Positions 8,088 to 15,651 are shown, numbered from the stretch's first letter. The stretch is 22,589 nucleotides of DNA from a virus (IMGVR_UViG_3300035698_002774:1-22589), one strand, 5' to 3'. Notes: generated by a model from the letters alone, not told the origin. Numbers and translations are program-made.

Positions 8088-8858
8088 TTATCCTACATAG
8101 TTAAGTTGTATTGGGGCGATTTTAACTCCGTTAACTGTTTGTGGCCCATCCATGAAAATAGCATTTGGAAAGATGACGGCGGTTGCACCATCAGCGTCTG
8201 TTCTTGCATATCCAAAATTGTCTGTAGAAACTGGCTCTGTTCCTTCTGTCAAAACAACGCCTGCTTGTGTAACGCCTAATGTTACCGATGCGGCAGATAA
8301 TACTAAATCAAAATCAAGTGAAGTAACGACCGTGATTGTTCTGTCACCTGCTCCGCCGACTGTTGCTGATTCAATTCCGGCAACTGCGGCAATCTTAACG
8401 GCCATTGCTTGCATCGTTGAAAGATGAGCGGCTCCATCGTATGTTTGAGTAACGGCTGTTGTTCCAACTGTTACTGCAAGCACATTGTCGGCGATTAAGT
8501 CAGCGTCTGAAACTAAAGTCTGCGACTGCTGTACTCCGGCAACGCGAGCATAAACTGCATCGCCTTTAACTGGTGTATCTTCAACGCGAACCCAAATCCT
8601 ACCCTGAACCATGAAAGACACGGCTTCGGTTTCCTTGTAGTAGCCGTATTCACTATTGGCTTTTCTAACTGTCCATCCACCATCAAGTGCGGCGGCGGCG
8701 GCTGGTAATTCAACTTTTGAATCGCCATCATAATTAACACACACTCCATATTCAACGTTTTCACCTGCTAATGCAGATAGGATATCATTTGGGCCACTGT
8801 CTTTTTGAAGACCGGCCATTGCATAACCCATTGCGCCATTGTAAGTTAATTGACTCAT
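8088..8858 (-). CDS. Capsid cement/decoration protein (Gp24-like) with inserted beta domain
   Basis: 256 residues. The N-terminal part (TYNGAMGYAMAGLQKDSG, then VCVNYDGD, then FMVQGRIWVRVEDTPVKGDAVYAR) and the C-terminal end (FGYARTDADG, IAPIQLNYVG) look like the structural cement family that stabilises capsids from outside. Residues about 111-206 are an insert nearly matching the insert in the tail sheath (YDGAAHLSTM, VGGAGDRTIT, LSAASVTLGVTQAG). Without the insert the protein would be near 160 residues. Strong AGGAGG at the start. It lies between scaffold and major capsid protein, the expected place for a cement gene. Confidence 0.78.
   Translation of the reverse strand: MSQLTYNGAMGYAMAGLQKDSGPNDILSALAGENVEYGVCVNYDGDSKVELPAAAAALDGGWTVRKANSEYGYYKETEAVSFMVQGRIWVRVEDTPVKGDAVYARVAGVQQSQTLVSDADLIADNVLAVTVGTTAVTQTYDGAAHLSTMQAMAVKIAAVAGIESATVGGAGDRTITVVTSLDFDLVLSAASVTLGVTQAGVVLTEGTEPVSTDNFGYARTDADGATAVIFPNAIFMDGPQTVNGVKIAPIQLNYVG
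8241..8528 (-). repeat. Shared beta-domain copy 2 (in cement protein)
   Basis: Residues about 111-206 of the cement protein. By eye about half of the positions match the sheath copy over the 80 best-aligned residues, and the order of elements is identical. Confidence 0.75.
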
Positions 8859-8867
8859 ATATTCCTC

Positions 8868-9422
8868 CTAATTTGATTTCCAAGCATCCTTGGAGTCTTT
8901 GATTGATTTTGCCCTAGCTTCTGAACTAGACATATTGTTTTCTTTATCTTCTTTCTTGCCTTCTACTTTTTTATTGGCAATTTCTGTTTTTTCTTTTTTA
9001 ACTTTTTCATCAACTTTTTTTTCATTTTTTGTTATGGTCGCGAAAACACCATCAACAAATTCTTCTGTTTTGTTTTCCAATTCAATGTCGGCATTCTTTT
9101 TGGCAATAATAGCTTTCTTGATTTCGATGTCTTTTGCATCTGCTTTGAACTCGTCACCCAATATTTCTTTTGCTGTATCTTCTAGTGATAAGCGGGCGCG
9201 GGCTTCATCCATCAATTTTTCACGGCTGTTTGAATCTTTCAATTTCTTGTTTTCATCTTCTAATGCGGCAACCTTGCCCTCATTAGTGTCGAGTTTTGCG
9301 CTAAGGTCTTTGTTCTCTGCCTTTAAAGCGTCTGCTTCCTTTGCGTCAACTCTATTAAGAGCGTCAGCAACTTCTTGTGGCACTTCAAATTCTTTGCCAC
9401 CTACTTTAAGTTTCACAAGCAT
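8868..9422 (-). CDS. Nested scaffold protein (internal start in the protease gene)
   Basis: Predicted 184-residue in-frame product starting at residue 207 of the long ORF (MLVKLKVGGKEFEVP). The ATG at 9422 is preceded by CGGAGGAG with a five-base spacer, among the strongest ribosome binding sites in the window and of no use to the long protein. The product is the complete coiled-coil scaffold without the protease. This is the logic of the lambda C/Nu3 pair, where scaffold is needed in large excess over protease. An earlier in-frame ATG at 9494 (MATQNKTEK) has a weaker site. Confidence 0.65.
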   Translation of the reverse strand: MLVKLKVGGKEFEVPQEVADALNRVDAKEADALKAENKDLSAKLDTNEGKVAALEDENKKLKDSNSREKLMDEARARLSLEDTAKEILGDEFKADAKDIEIKKAIIAKKNADIELENKTEEFVDGVFATITKNEKKVDEKVKKEKTEIANKKVEGKKEDKENNMSSSEARAKSIKDSKDAWKSN

Positions 9423-10040
9423 AATCTCCTCCGTTTTGTCTTGTTTCTTATTAGCTTCCTTTATCTTTTTTTCCGTTTTATTTTGAGTTGCCATATTAAG
9501 AGTTTCCTCTTTGCCTGAATCCATCATTATTTTAATATTTGGCCCTGCTCTGCCTCTGTCAACTATGGCAACATGATTATATCTTATGTTCCTTTGAATG
9601 GCGTCATACCTCTCGCCGTTAAATTCTCCGGGTGTCATCTCTAGGTCAGCAATATAGCCGCAAGAAATCTCACGCTTGCCATCGTTCACAATTTTATCAA
9701 TAGTGTCTTGGTCAAAAACAGTTAACAACGATTTTATTTTTTCTTGTTCAATATCGACATTGCTTGACGTATATCCGACTGATATACCACGCGTGTTGCG
9801 TGTATTAAGAAATTGAGCCGGATGGTCATTTGTTATAGGCAGGTCTTCTAAAGTCTTTTTTGAATCTTCATTGAATACTTCATCGGCTGGTCTTAACTCT
9901 CTAAACACTTCACCGTCTTCGGTGATATAATCAAAAACGCCAACCCTCGTTAAATAGGCCGGGACGCGCAAATAACCATTGGGCGCCTGTTCTATGGCGT
10001 CAATGGTGAAATAATCAATCCTTGCGACTCTCTTAGTCAT
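8868..10040 (-). CDS. Prohead protease fused to scaffold (DUF2213-like)
   Basis: 390 residues. Residues 1-175 are a DUF2213-type prohead protease: NDHPAQF (candidate catalytic His), GISVGYTS, GKREISCGY (candidate catalytic Ser) and RYNHVAIVDRGRAGP. Residues about 185-390 are Lys/Glu-rich coiled coil (VDAKEADALKAENKDL, VAALEDENKKLKDSN), a classic internal scaffold, ending in a conserved-looking tail (SSSEARAKSIKDSKDAWKSN) suited to bind capsid protein. The protease matures the prohead and removes scaffold. A promoter lies just upstream. A three-codon ORF (MSN stop, 10051-10040) ends on this start as TGATG and holds the better-spaced Shine-Dalgarno, so coupling or a minor leader is possible. 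Confidence 0.85.
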   Translation of the reverse strand: MTKRVARIDYFTIDAIEQAPNGYLRVPAYLTRVGVFDYITEDGEVFRELRPADEVFNEDSKKTLEDLPITNDHPAQFLNTRNTRGISVGYTSSNVDIEQEKIKSLLTVFDQDTIDKIVNDGKREISCGYIADLEMTPGEFNGERYDAIQRNIRYNHVAIVDRGRAGPNIKIMMDSGKEETLNMATQNKTEKKIKEANKKQDKTEEIMLVKLKVGGKEFEVPQEVADALNRVDAKEADALKAENKDLSAKLDTNEGKVAALEDENKKLKDSNSREKLMDEARARLSLEDTAKEILGDEFKADAKDIEIKKAIIAKKNADIELENKTEEFVDGVFATITKNEKKVDEKVKKEKTEIANKKVEGKKEDKENNMSSSEARAKSIKDSKDAWKSN

Positions 10041-10051
10041 CAGTTGCTCAT
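10040..10051 (-). other. Three-codon leader ORF (MSN) overlapping the protease start
   Basis: ATG AGC AAC TGA; its TGA shares bases with the ATG of the protease gene. The Shine-Dalgarno GGAG at 10058-10061 is six bases from this ATG but 17 from the protease ATG. Confidence 0.35.
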
Positions 10052-10076
10052 AGACTTCTCCTCTTTTCGCAACTAC

Positions 10077-10105
10077 GTTATCGCATAAATTAGATTTTCT
10101 GTCAA
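10077..10105 (-). promoter_or_regulatory. Sigma70-type promoter before the protease/scaffold/capsid genes
   Basis: TTGACA (10105-10100, perfect -35), a 17-base spacer and GATAAC (10082-10077) with an upstream TG in extended -10 position. It lies in the only sizeable gap (10041-10119) of the head operon and could raise output of scaffold, cement and capsid relative to portal and terminase. Confidence 0.65.
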
Positions 10106-10119
10106 AGAACTTTTTTTTG

Positions 10120-10974
10120 TTAGGCTTTCACAATTGGAATTGCAACGCATCTGCAATTTATATCTTCGCCGGGATGTCCAGTTGAGGGCGGGTCATCCCA
10201 TGAAAAAATACGTCCTTCGTTTGCAAGGTGTTCATCCCTTACACGGTTATCACCAGCGGTTGACCAAACATATTGATTGATGCCTAAAGATTTTTGTCTG
10301 TATTGATTCAGGTTTCCAACCAACTTTGAAGTTTGGTCGCGAGCAATTAGTTTCGCTTTATTTTTTGGAATATGAATTTGCGCTTGCAAGTCTTTCGCAA
10401 TATCGGTCGCAAGTCTTCCATCTCTCAAGCCGGATAATGTCGCTTGCTCTATTCTCGAAAACTGTTCCTCTGATATCTTGGTGATAAGTTTCCGCTGTGT
10501 ATTCATAAAAGCGTCACGTTCTGACAATAACCATCCCTCTGCTGATAACGACGGTATTGAAATAAGCGACTGAGTTGCTCGTTGATAGTAGCGTCTATTC
10601 TGGTTTTCTATTTGTCCGAATGTAGTTTCAGCCATATCGTTTAAGGTGGATTGTGGATATTTCTGGTAAAACTGAACCTTCATATCATTCAGCACGCCCT
10701 CAAAATCATCTGAATAGGTGTCTGTTCTCATATCTTGTGTTCTTGGCCGTGATAGGTTAGCCAACTCAACAAGATTGCTTATTTGGGGAAATAGGCGCCC
10801 TTTTTCGATTTCTATTAGGTCGCGGACGTATTGTCTCAATTTTCTTAGATAACTCATTTCCGCCGCCATAGATGACGGTGGCTTGCCCAACTTCTTGTAA
10901 CCCTTTGGCAACTTTCCATCTATCACCCGTTTAGCTCGGATGTAAAGTCTTGCCCTATTATTTAACAACGTCAT
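10120..10974 (-). CDS. Minor head protein, Mu gpF-like
   Basis: 284 residues from the chosen ATG at 10974 (MTLLNNRARLYIRAKR), which overlaps the portal stop by 17 bases and has GAGGGGG upstream; longer in-frame starts run deep into the portal gene. The C-terminus carries the gpF hallmark: IARDQTSKLVGNLNQYRQKSLGI, then YVWSTAGDNRVRDEHLANEG, then DDPPSTGHPGEDINCRCVAIPI, with the ordered Arg, His, Pro-Gly and Cys-Arg-Cys residues. These proteins sit near the portal, a few copies per head, and may enter the host with DNA. The N-terminal 170 residues are helical and variable. Confidence 0.85.
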   Translation of the reverse strand: MTLLNNRARLYIRAKRVIDGKLPKGYKKLGKPPSSMAAEMSYLRKLRQYVRDLIEIEKGRLFPQISNLVELANLSRPRTQDMRTDTYSDDFEGVLNDMKVQFYQKYPQSTLNDMAETTFGQIENQNRRYYQRATQSLISIPSLSAEGWLLSERDAFMNTQRKLITKISEEQFSRIEQATLSGLRDGRLATDIAKDLQAQIHIPKNKAKLIARDQTSKLVGNLNQYRQKSLGINQYVWSTAGDNRVRDEHLANEGRIFSWDDPPSTGHPGEDINCRCVAIPIVKA

Positions 10975-12499
10975 CGCCTGCCCCCTCTGCGGGTTTTGGT
11001 TCTTCCCGGGATATATCGAAACCCATGCGCGTTCCCCTTCGGGTATGAACATCATAAGCATGTTGAGGAACTTCAATATTTTCACCATCTGGCTTTGGCT
11101 CCTCTTTTGGTTCGGGTCCTTCTGTTGGTTCTGGTGCAAGTTCTTTTATCATGTCGCGCAATTCTATATCAAGTTGGGTATCAACTGAAAAGCCATCACC
11201 GCCAAACCTAGACTCTGCGGCTTCCTCGACTGTTATCATTCCAAGGCCAACATTGTTTGCGTCTGCTTCTGACATAATTTTTCGGATATCAGCCTGTTCT
11301 TTTTCTGACAATTGCCATAATGGCAAGAAAACTATTTCATAGTCAATGCCAGCTTGTTTCATCTGTGCGAATATCACATCAAACAAAACTCTAAGGTTTG
11401 GCTCCAATGTTTTATATTGCAAATTCCTTATCATGTCATACCAGCTTAGAGTTGAACTGTTCCCGGTAGCATTGGAACCTGATGGGGATTCGCCAAGCAA
11501 TATTGTGTGCGGAATATCTACGGCCGCAACTAATCTGTTCCCGGCTATTTTTACGGCGTCATTGTAGCCTGTGACTTGTGATGTGATGACTTGATAATCA
11601 TCGTTTTTATCTAGCACCATCATGTTTAAAACAGATTGATAAAGTTGAGTTGCTCTAAACCTAGCAATGACAAGATTTTCCTGACCGCTGGCAATTAAAT
11701 CCATTAAGCCCTCAATCTTGGCCACCTTCTGAACCGCATCCGTTGTTATTGAAGCCAATGACTTATATGCTTGTTCATAATCTCTGACTGATTCATATAT
11801 CGCCTTGATGATACTATCGCCCCAATAATTATTTGTTTTTAAAAGTTTATATGGTAACTGAACGCCGTCAAATCTTAAAAATCTTGAAATGTGTATTTTA
11901 GCGGCCTCTGTTTTAGAGGTTGAGTTGAACGTGAAAAATGCTGGCATTCCGAAAAAGTTTGAAGCCAAGTCTTTTATGATTGAAGTTGTGTCAATTATTA
12001 AATCTGTTTTATCGAACACGACAAGATATTCAATTTCTTTGCCGAGACATTCCTCGATAGGCGCATCCAAAGTTTTGCCTTTAAACCCTATGACAACCCC
12101 GGCTGTTCCGTATAGACGACCCCATTGCATGGCCTCAAGTAACTTGCTTTCTGAATTGAACTGGCGGTAAATCTCCAACGCTTTCAGTTCTAATTCTGCG
12201 GCTTTCTCATTGTCTTTTATTTTAATCTCAAAACCTTCACGCATCATCTCATAAGGGATTCTATTCACAATACGCTGTGTGATGTCATTGTTTCGATACA
12301 TCGTTTCGAGTTGTGAATCATCCACAATGTTTTCTGTGAACGTGGCCGACATCTTTTTGTCTCGGCCTGTTATTCCTAACGCTGTTATGACATTGGCTAA
12401 TCCGTCATTTATCTTTTGCTCATTTGATGTTCTAATACTGTCCTGCCTGCCGAAAACTCTACTAGTCATCGCTTTAAACCCGTTCATATATTTGCCCAT
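10958..12499 (-). CDS. Portal protein (DUF1073-like)
   Basis: 513 residues, the usual portal size. It forms the ring through which DNA enters and leaves the head. Signature-like regions: RNNDITQRIVNRIPYEMMREGFEI, then EAMQWGRLYGTAGVVIGFK, IHISRFLRFDGVQLPY, WGDSIIKAIYESVRDYEQAY, and VDIPHTILLGESPSGSNATG followed by WYDMI, the core DUF1073 pattern. The C-terminal 60 residues are Pro/Glu-rich (EPTEGPEPKEEPKPDGEN) and probably disordered. Some databases label this family 'anti-CBASS Acb1' because of fused members; I see only portal features here. It follows terminase with a 13-base gap and has GGAG before the ATG. Confidence 0.88.
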   Translation of the reverse strand: MGKYMNGFKAMTSRVFGRQDSIRTSNEQKINDGLANVITALGITGRDKKMSATFTENIVDDSQLETMYRNNDITQRIVNRIPYEMMREGFEIKIKDNEKAAELELKALEIYRQFNSESKLLEAMQWGRLYGTAGVVIGFKGKTLDAPIEECLGKEIEYLVVFDKTDLIIDTTSIIKDLASNFFGMPAFFTFNSTSKTEAAKIHISRFLRFDGVQLPYKLLKTNNYWGDSIIKAIYESVRDYEQAYKSLASITTDAVQKVAKIEGLMDLIASGQENLVIARFRATQLYQSVLNMMVLDKNDDYQVITSQVTGYNDAVKIAGNRLVAAVDIPHTILLGESPSGSNATGNSSTLSWYDMIRNLQYKTLEPNLRVLFDVIFAQMKQAGIDYEIVFLPLWQLSEKEQADIRKIMSEADANNVGLGMITVEEAAESRFGGDGFSVDTQLDIELRDMIKELAPEPTEGPEPKEEPKPDGENIEVPQHAYDVHTRRGTRMGFDISREEPKPAEGAGDDVVK

Positions 12500-12512
12500 A
12501 AAAACTCCTCAG

Positions 12513-13397
12513 TTAGATTTCACAAAATTTAAGATATTTGTCCAAAATACGCATTTTCTTATGAAAGTAATACCATGCTTGCGTGCTACCGTCAACTTGG
12601 TCATTATTTTGATTCTTAATTGACGGGCTGAACGCTTCCATTTCTGTCGTGTATTCTTCGAGCCAAGCCGCATTGCGCGGTAAGTGGATGTTCCCACATT
12701 CAGGTAAATATGAAACAGCGTTCGCCCTCGCCCCTTTACTTTCAGTTGGGTTAATAGGCGTGATGCCAACAATTTGATTTTTAAGCACCTCGATAATTGC
12801 GGTTCCGTTGGCCTTGTCTTCAATTAGTTTTTTAATGGCCTGTGGATATGCCGCCGACATTTTGAGAATCGCATTTTTTGTGGCTTGAAAACCAAGATGC
12901 TCTCTTATGCGGTGAACCAGATATATATTTGAGCCCGACCTTGCCCACACCATACCCACCACATAAGACGAACTGGGGTCGTCTTTGAATGCACAATCCC
13001 AACTCTGAATCATCTCATCAATATGTTTTGGCAATGTATCGTAAAGTTTCCAGTAAGATGCCTTGAATATATTACCCTCTTTTTCGGACGGCCTTTGCAA
13101 TATCTGACCAAGGTAAAATCGGCGACCAGCTTTCTTGAGGTTGTCTAAATAGCCTCTCGTGAATCTCTTTGGGAAAAATAAGCCCTTCTTATTATAGAAT
13201 TTTCTTAGTTCTGGCGGTTCTGGGTCTGCCCCGTCCAACTCTCCCGGAATACAAATATGTCTGTATTGGCCAGCGTATTTTTTAAGTATGTGTCCCGTTA
13301 AATCGTCATCGTGTAGCCTTTGCATGATAACTATCCGCAAGCCCACCTCTTGGTCATCCAGCCTTGAATAGAGCGTTGAATCATAAACGTTATTTGT
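12513..13397 (-). CDS. Large terminase, C-terminal part (nuclease domain), out of frame with N-terminal part
   Basis: About 294 codons. The conserved entry (YDSTLYSRLDDQEVG, then LRIVIMQRLHDDDLTGHI) is the link between ATPase and nuclease in large terminases, so this is not an independent gene. RNase H-like nuclease motifs are visible: QSWDCAFKDD (first Asp), KKLIEDKANGTAII (second acidic site) and NDQVDGSTQAWYYF (third Asp). This part cuts concatemeric DNA during packaging. The only start codon near its beginning is a GTG at 13346 inside the conserved linker. Together with the N-terminal part, read through with one -1 step, the protein would be about 491 residues, normal for the family. Confidence 0.82.
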   Translation of the reverse strand, partial: TNNVYDSTLYSRLDDQEVGLRIVIMQRLHDDDLTGHILKKYAGQYRHICIPGELDGADPEPPELRKFYNKKGLFFPKRFTRGYLDNLKKAGRRFYLGQILQRPSEKEGNIFKASYWKLYDTLPKHIDEMIQSWDCAFKDDPSSSYVVGMVWARSGSNIYLVHRIREHLGFQATKNAILKMSAAYPQAIKKLIEDKANGTAIIEVLKNQIVGITPINPTESKGARANAVSYLPECGNIHLPRNAAWLEEYTTEMEAFSPSIKNQNNDQVDGSTQAWYYFHKKMRILDKYLKFCEI

Positions 13398-13987
13398 TTT
13401 TTCAAAACATCAGGTGAGTTCATATTTTTAGGGTTATTAAAATCATCTGCAATTATTATATCACCGCCAAATCCTGTAACAGAGCCGGTGACACTTGTTG
13501 CAAAGCGTTTGCCCCTGTGATTGTTATCATAATTTGATTTTGCATTTTGGTCTGTAGTTAGAAAAAACTTATCTTTCCAATAGTTCTGGAACCAATCACT
13601 CAATATCAAATCCCTGCTTTTCTTGCATAAATCAATTGATAGTGGTTGTGAATAAGATGCTGTTATGAAACGCAAATGAGGATAATTTATCCAGCACCAA
13701 GCCGGGAACATAACCGTGCATAAAAGAGATTTTGTTGAACGTGGCGGGATGTTGACAAGAATATCTTGAGTTTTGGGTTTCCTAGCGACTATGCGCTCGA
13801 CTTCTTTCTGTAAGATGTCGCATAAGTATTTAATATGCCAATTGTCTTTTAATGGTGTTACAGGTTCTAAAACGTCCCATGCCATCTTAAAAAATGAATA
13901 GAAATCAACTTCACATTCACGTTTAATCTGTTCATGCAAAATTTTAATCTCTTGTGCCTCAAGCTCTCTAATTGCATTATCATCCAT
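13331..13987 (-). CDS. Large terminase, N-terminal part (ATPase domain), frame-disrupted
   Basis: 218 codons. It is the packaging motor ATPase: Walker A in VNIPPRSTKSLL, Walker B in GGDIIIADDFNN, and the segment ITASYSQPLSIDLCKKSRDLI between them. After residue 197 (the Lys-Lys of an A6 run at 13397-13402) the frame departs from the family: the annotated tail (IQRSIQGWMTKRWACG) is meaningless, while the -1 frame reads TNNVYDSTLYSRLDDQEVG as expected. The start overlaps the DUF5681 stop as TAATG. Either a one-base loss (true mutation or sequencing error in a homopolymer) or programmed frameshifting could explain it. Confidence 0.82.
   Translation of the reverse strand: MDDNAIRELEAQEIKILHEQIKRECEVDFYSFFKMAWDVLEPVTPLKDNWHIKYLCDILQKEVERIVARKPKTQDILVNIPPRSTKSLLCTVMFPAWCWINYPHLRFITASYSQPLSIDLCKKSRDLILSDWFQNYWKDKFFLTTDQNAKSNYDNNHRGKRFATSVTGSVTGFGGDIIIADDFNNPKNMNSPDVLKKQITFMIQRSIQGWMTKRWACG
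13397..13402 (-). other. A6 run where the terminase frame breaks
   Basis: Codons TTG AAA AAA CAA. One more A would restore the reading frame. The -1 frame is closed upstream by TGA at 13410-13412, so the shift must lie between there and the conserved YDSTL codons, and this run is the only homopolymer in that interval. A -1 slip here would re-pair as GAA AAA, a poor slippery site. Confidence 0.7.
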
Positions 13988-14430
13988 TATTTTTTCAGCT
14001 TTTTAAGTCTCGCCCTAGTTTCTTTGAGTTCCCTGTTCAATCTTTTATTATCCATATCTTTTATTTTTTCGCCTATGGCGTCATGGGGTATAATATTAAC
14101 CGTGTCAGCAACTTTGCCATCGGTTCTGTTCCACACCTCTTTTAATGCGGCTGGATTGCCCTTCATAGCCAAGTCCATTGTTTTAAGAACTAACAAATCT
14201 AACCATTTGCGATTTTTGCTATCCTGTGGGTGTGCTTTAGACAATAATTTATTAAGCATTGTTGTCATCCGTGGCCCCTTTGGCCCCCCTTTGGGATTGC
14301 CACTCTCTCCGGGTTTCCACGCAGGCTGAAGGTTCTCAAGGCGCTTTTCCTTGGCTGTCTTCGTCTTTACCTTCTTAGTTGTCTTTTTAACCTTTTTCGG
14401 TGTATTTTTCGGTGTATTTGTCTTTTTCAT
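13987..14430 (-). CDS. DUF5681 protein, possible small terminase subunit
   Basis: 147 residues. It starts with a Lys/Thr-rich basic arm (KNTPKKVKKTTKKVKTK), then the DUF5681 signature PAWKPGESGNPKGGPKG (usually W-PGQSGNP-GRPKG), a helical region (LLVLKTMDLAMKGNPAALKEVWNRTDG) and a basic coiled C-terminus (RLNRELKETRARLKKLKK). Proteins with this motif often sit next to large terminases and are suspected DNA-recognition subunits. Both ends overlap neighbours as TAATG. The terminase role is inference from position and basic character. Confidence 0.7.
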   Translation of the reverse strand: MKKTNTPKNTPKKVKKTTKKVKTKTAKEKRLENLQPAWKPGESGNPKGGPKGPRMTTMLNKLLSKAHPQDSKNRKWLDLLVLKTMDLAMKGNPAALKEVWNRTDGKVADTVNIIPHDAIGEKIKDMDNKRLNRELKETRARLKKLKK

Positions 14431-15095
14431 TATCTACTATCCTTATCAAAACTTACAATCTTGTCATAAAAATCGTGATAGAAATCAAATATGTCTTTCC
14501 CGATTGTGATGCAACCGTTCTCTACTCTCGGATTTGTGTTTATGTTAGCACTTGTTTCAACAGCAAAATGAAATTTCTCACCATATCCGGCGAATGTCTT
14601 GGAATGGTTCCTGAATACGGCAATGCGTCCGCCTGTTTTTGTGGCCAATTCTTTCAAGTGGTCAAACTCTGTGGAATAGCTCCCTTTAAATATCTCTCCA
14701 ACAAATACGTCTAGTTTTTTTATTTTACCGTCTGTTATCCACTCCTCAATCTGCAAAACATCGTCTGACGCCATACACCACGTTGAAAACATACAATAAT
14801 CAAGGTCTTGTTGTCTTAATATAACTTTCAGGTATGACAATGCGTCAACGTCCCCGCCTGTTAAGCAATGATAGCTTTCCCCGTCTTTAAAATTAGAGCC
14901 TACCGCATCCAGTAAATTAGTTTCCGAAAAAGCTCTCCGATATATATTTTTTTGTTTTCGCACGAAACAGCCAACTTTAGTTCTCGGTGGTAAGCATCCC
15001 GACTTTGACGTTTTTTTATTTTTTAATTCATTATCATCGTCAAGACCAAGATTGAGGTCAAGGTTAAGGTTTAAATTGAGATTGTTTTCATTCAT
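14430..15095 (-). CDS. Phospholipase D-like (HKD) protein, probable nuclease or DNA-binding
   Basis: 221 residues from ATG 15095 (MNENN), which has GAGGG upstream and overlaps the ParB-like stop by eight bases; a longer in-frame start at 15239 lies deep inside that gene. Residues 5-18 are an (Asn/Asp)-Leu dipeptide repeat. The C-terminal half follows one PLD half-site: GGRIAVFRNHSKTF (His164, Lys166), then ETSANINTNPRVENG (Ser-Ala-Asn at 182-184, Glu192). PLD-family members with one such site act as dimers and cut phosphodiester bonds. The canonical Asp after the Lys is not obvious, so activity is uncertain. Location beside terminase genes suggests a packaging or DNA-processing role. Confidence 0.6.
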   Translation of the reverse strand: MNENNLNLNLNLDLNLGLDDDNELKNKKTSKSGCLPPRTKVGCFVRKQKNIYRRAFSETNLLDAVGSNFKDGESYHCLTGGDVDALSYLKVILRQQDLDYCMFSTWCMASDDVLQIEEWITDGKIKKLDVFVGEIFKGSYSTEFDHLKELATKTGGRIAVFRNHSKTFAGYGEKFHFAVETSANINTNPRVENGCITIGKDIFDFYHDFYDKIVSFDKDSR

Positions 15096-15651
15096 TTTTT
15101 CCCTCATCGACATTAAATTTGTGCCCACAAGCTGGGCATTTGACAATTTGTTCTTTTTTGTTTCCGGCGTTTTTTTCGTCATCGTCATCATCTGGTTCAT
15201 TTTCAAAATCAAAATCAAGCGCAAGTTCCGGGATGTCAATCATTTCATTTATTTCAGCAACGTCAATGCCAGCATTTAAAAAGTAGTCAGCGGCACCGGT
15301 GTCATCAATGCGCCCATATCTGGATGACGCTAAAAGTAGTTTTTCTTTTGCTTCTTTTCTATCTTTTGCGGTGATATAAACAACTGGGACTTTATTATTT
15401 TCGATTGTATAGCCATCGTTTAGCATCTGTTGGAGTACGAAGAGCCGTTGATGTCCGTCAATCGTATATTTAACGCCGTCATCATTCCACACGAATAGAG
15501 GAAATGAAAAGCCGAAAGCAATGAAGGATTTTTTTAATTTTTGGGCTTGCTTGTCGTGCAACTTTTTGAATGTCCCCTGAAAGTGTTTTAATTCATCCAT
15601 ATGAACCATGTCAGTTGCTTCACAAGTGATTTTTATAAGTTTTTCATCCAT
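15088..15651 (-). CDS. ParB/Srx-like domain protein with C-terminal Cys pair
   Basis: 187 residues. The block LKHFQGTFKKLHDKQAQKLKKSF, then FPLFVWNDDG-KYTIDGHQRLFVLQQML, then VPVVYITAKDRKEAKEKLLLASSRYG is the ParB N-terminal domain; GHQRL is its nucleotide-binding core. An acidic linker (FDFENEPDDDDDEKN) is followed by CPACGHKF, half of a zinc ribbon. Phages often carry such proteins beside terminase, where they are thought to bind or nick DNA; CTPase, nuclease or regulatory activity cannot be told apart here. Start at 15651 has GAGG upstream. Confidence 0.72.
   Translation of the reverse strand: MDEKLIKITCEATDMVHMDELKHFQGTFKKLHDKQAQKLKKSFIAFGFSFPLFVWNDDGVKYTIDGHQRLFVLQQMLNDGYTIENNKVPVVYITAKDRKEAKEKLLLASSRYGRIDDTGAADYFLNAGIDVAEINEMIDIPELALDFDFENEPDDDDDEKNAGNKKEQIVKCPACGHKFNVDEGKNE

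Noticed and set aside
8890-9486. 198-codon open frame on the plus strand
   Set aside because: It is the antisense of the Lys/Glu-rich scaffold; the Ser/Phe/Leu-rich product is what that codon bias gives in reverse, and no ribosome binding site or plus-strand neighbour supports it.
10958-12499. Portal as an anti-CBASS Acb1 enzyme
   Set aside because: DUF1073 portals can carry that label in databases, but I see only portal-type features and no paired His-x-Thr/Ser catalytic pattern.
12509-12823. 104-codon minus-strand frame in the terminase nuclease region
   Set aside because: It overlaps the RNase H-like motifs in another frame and has no family-like pattern.
15047-15085. Six-base repeat coding (Asn/Asp)-Leu as a possible phase-variable tract
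   Set aside because: Units are imperfect and six bases long, so length change would not alter the frame.
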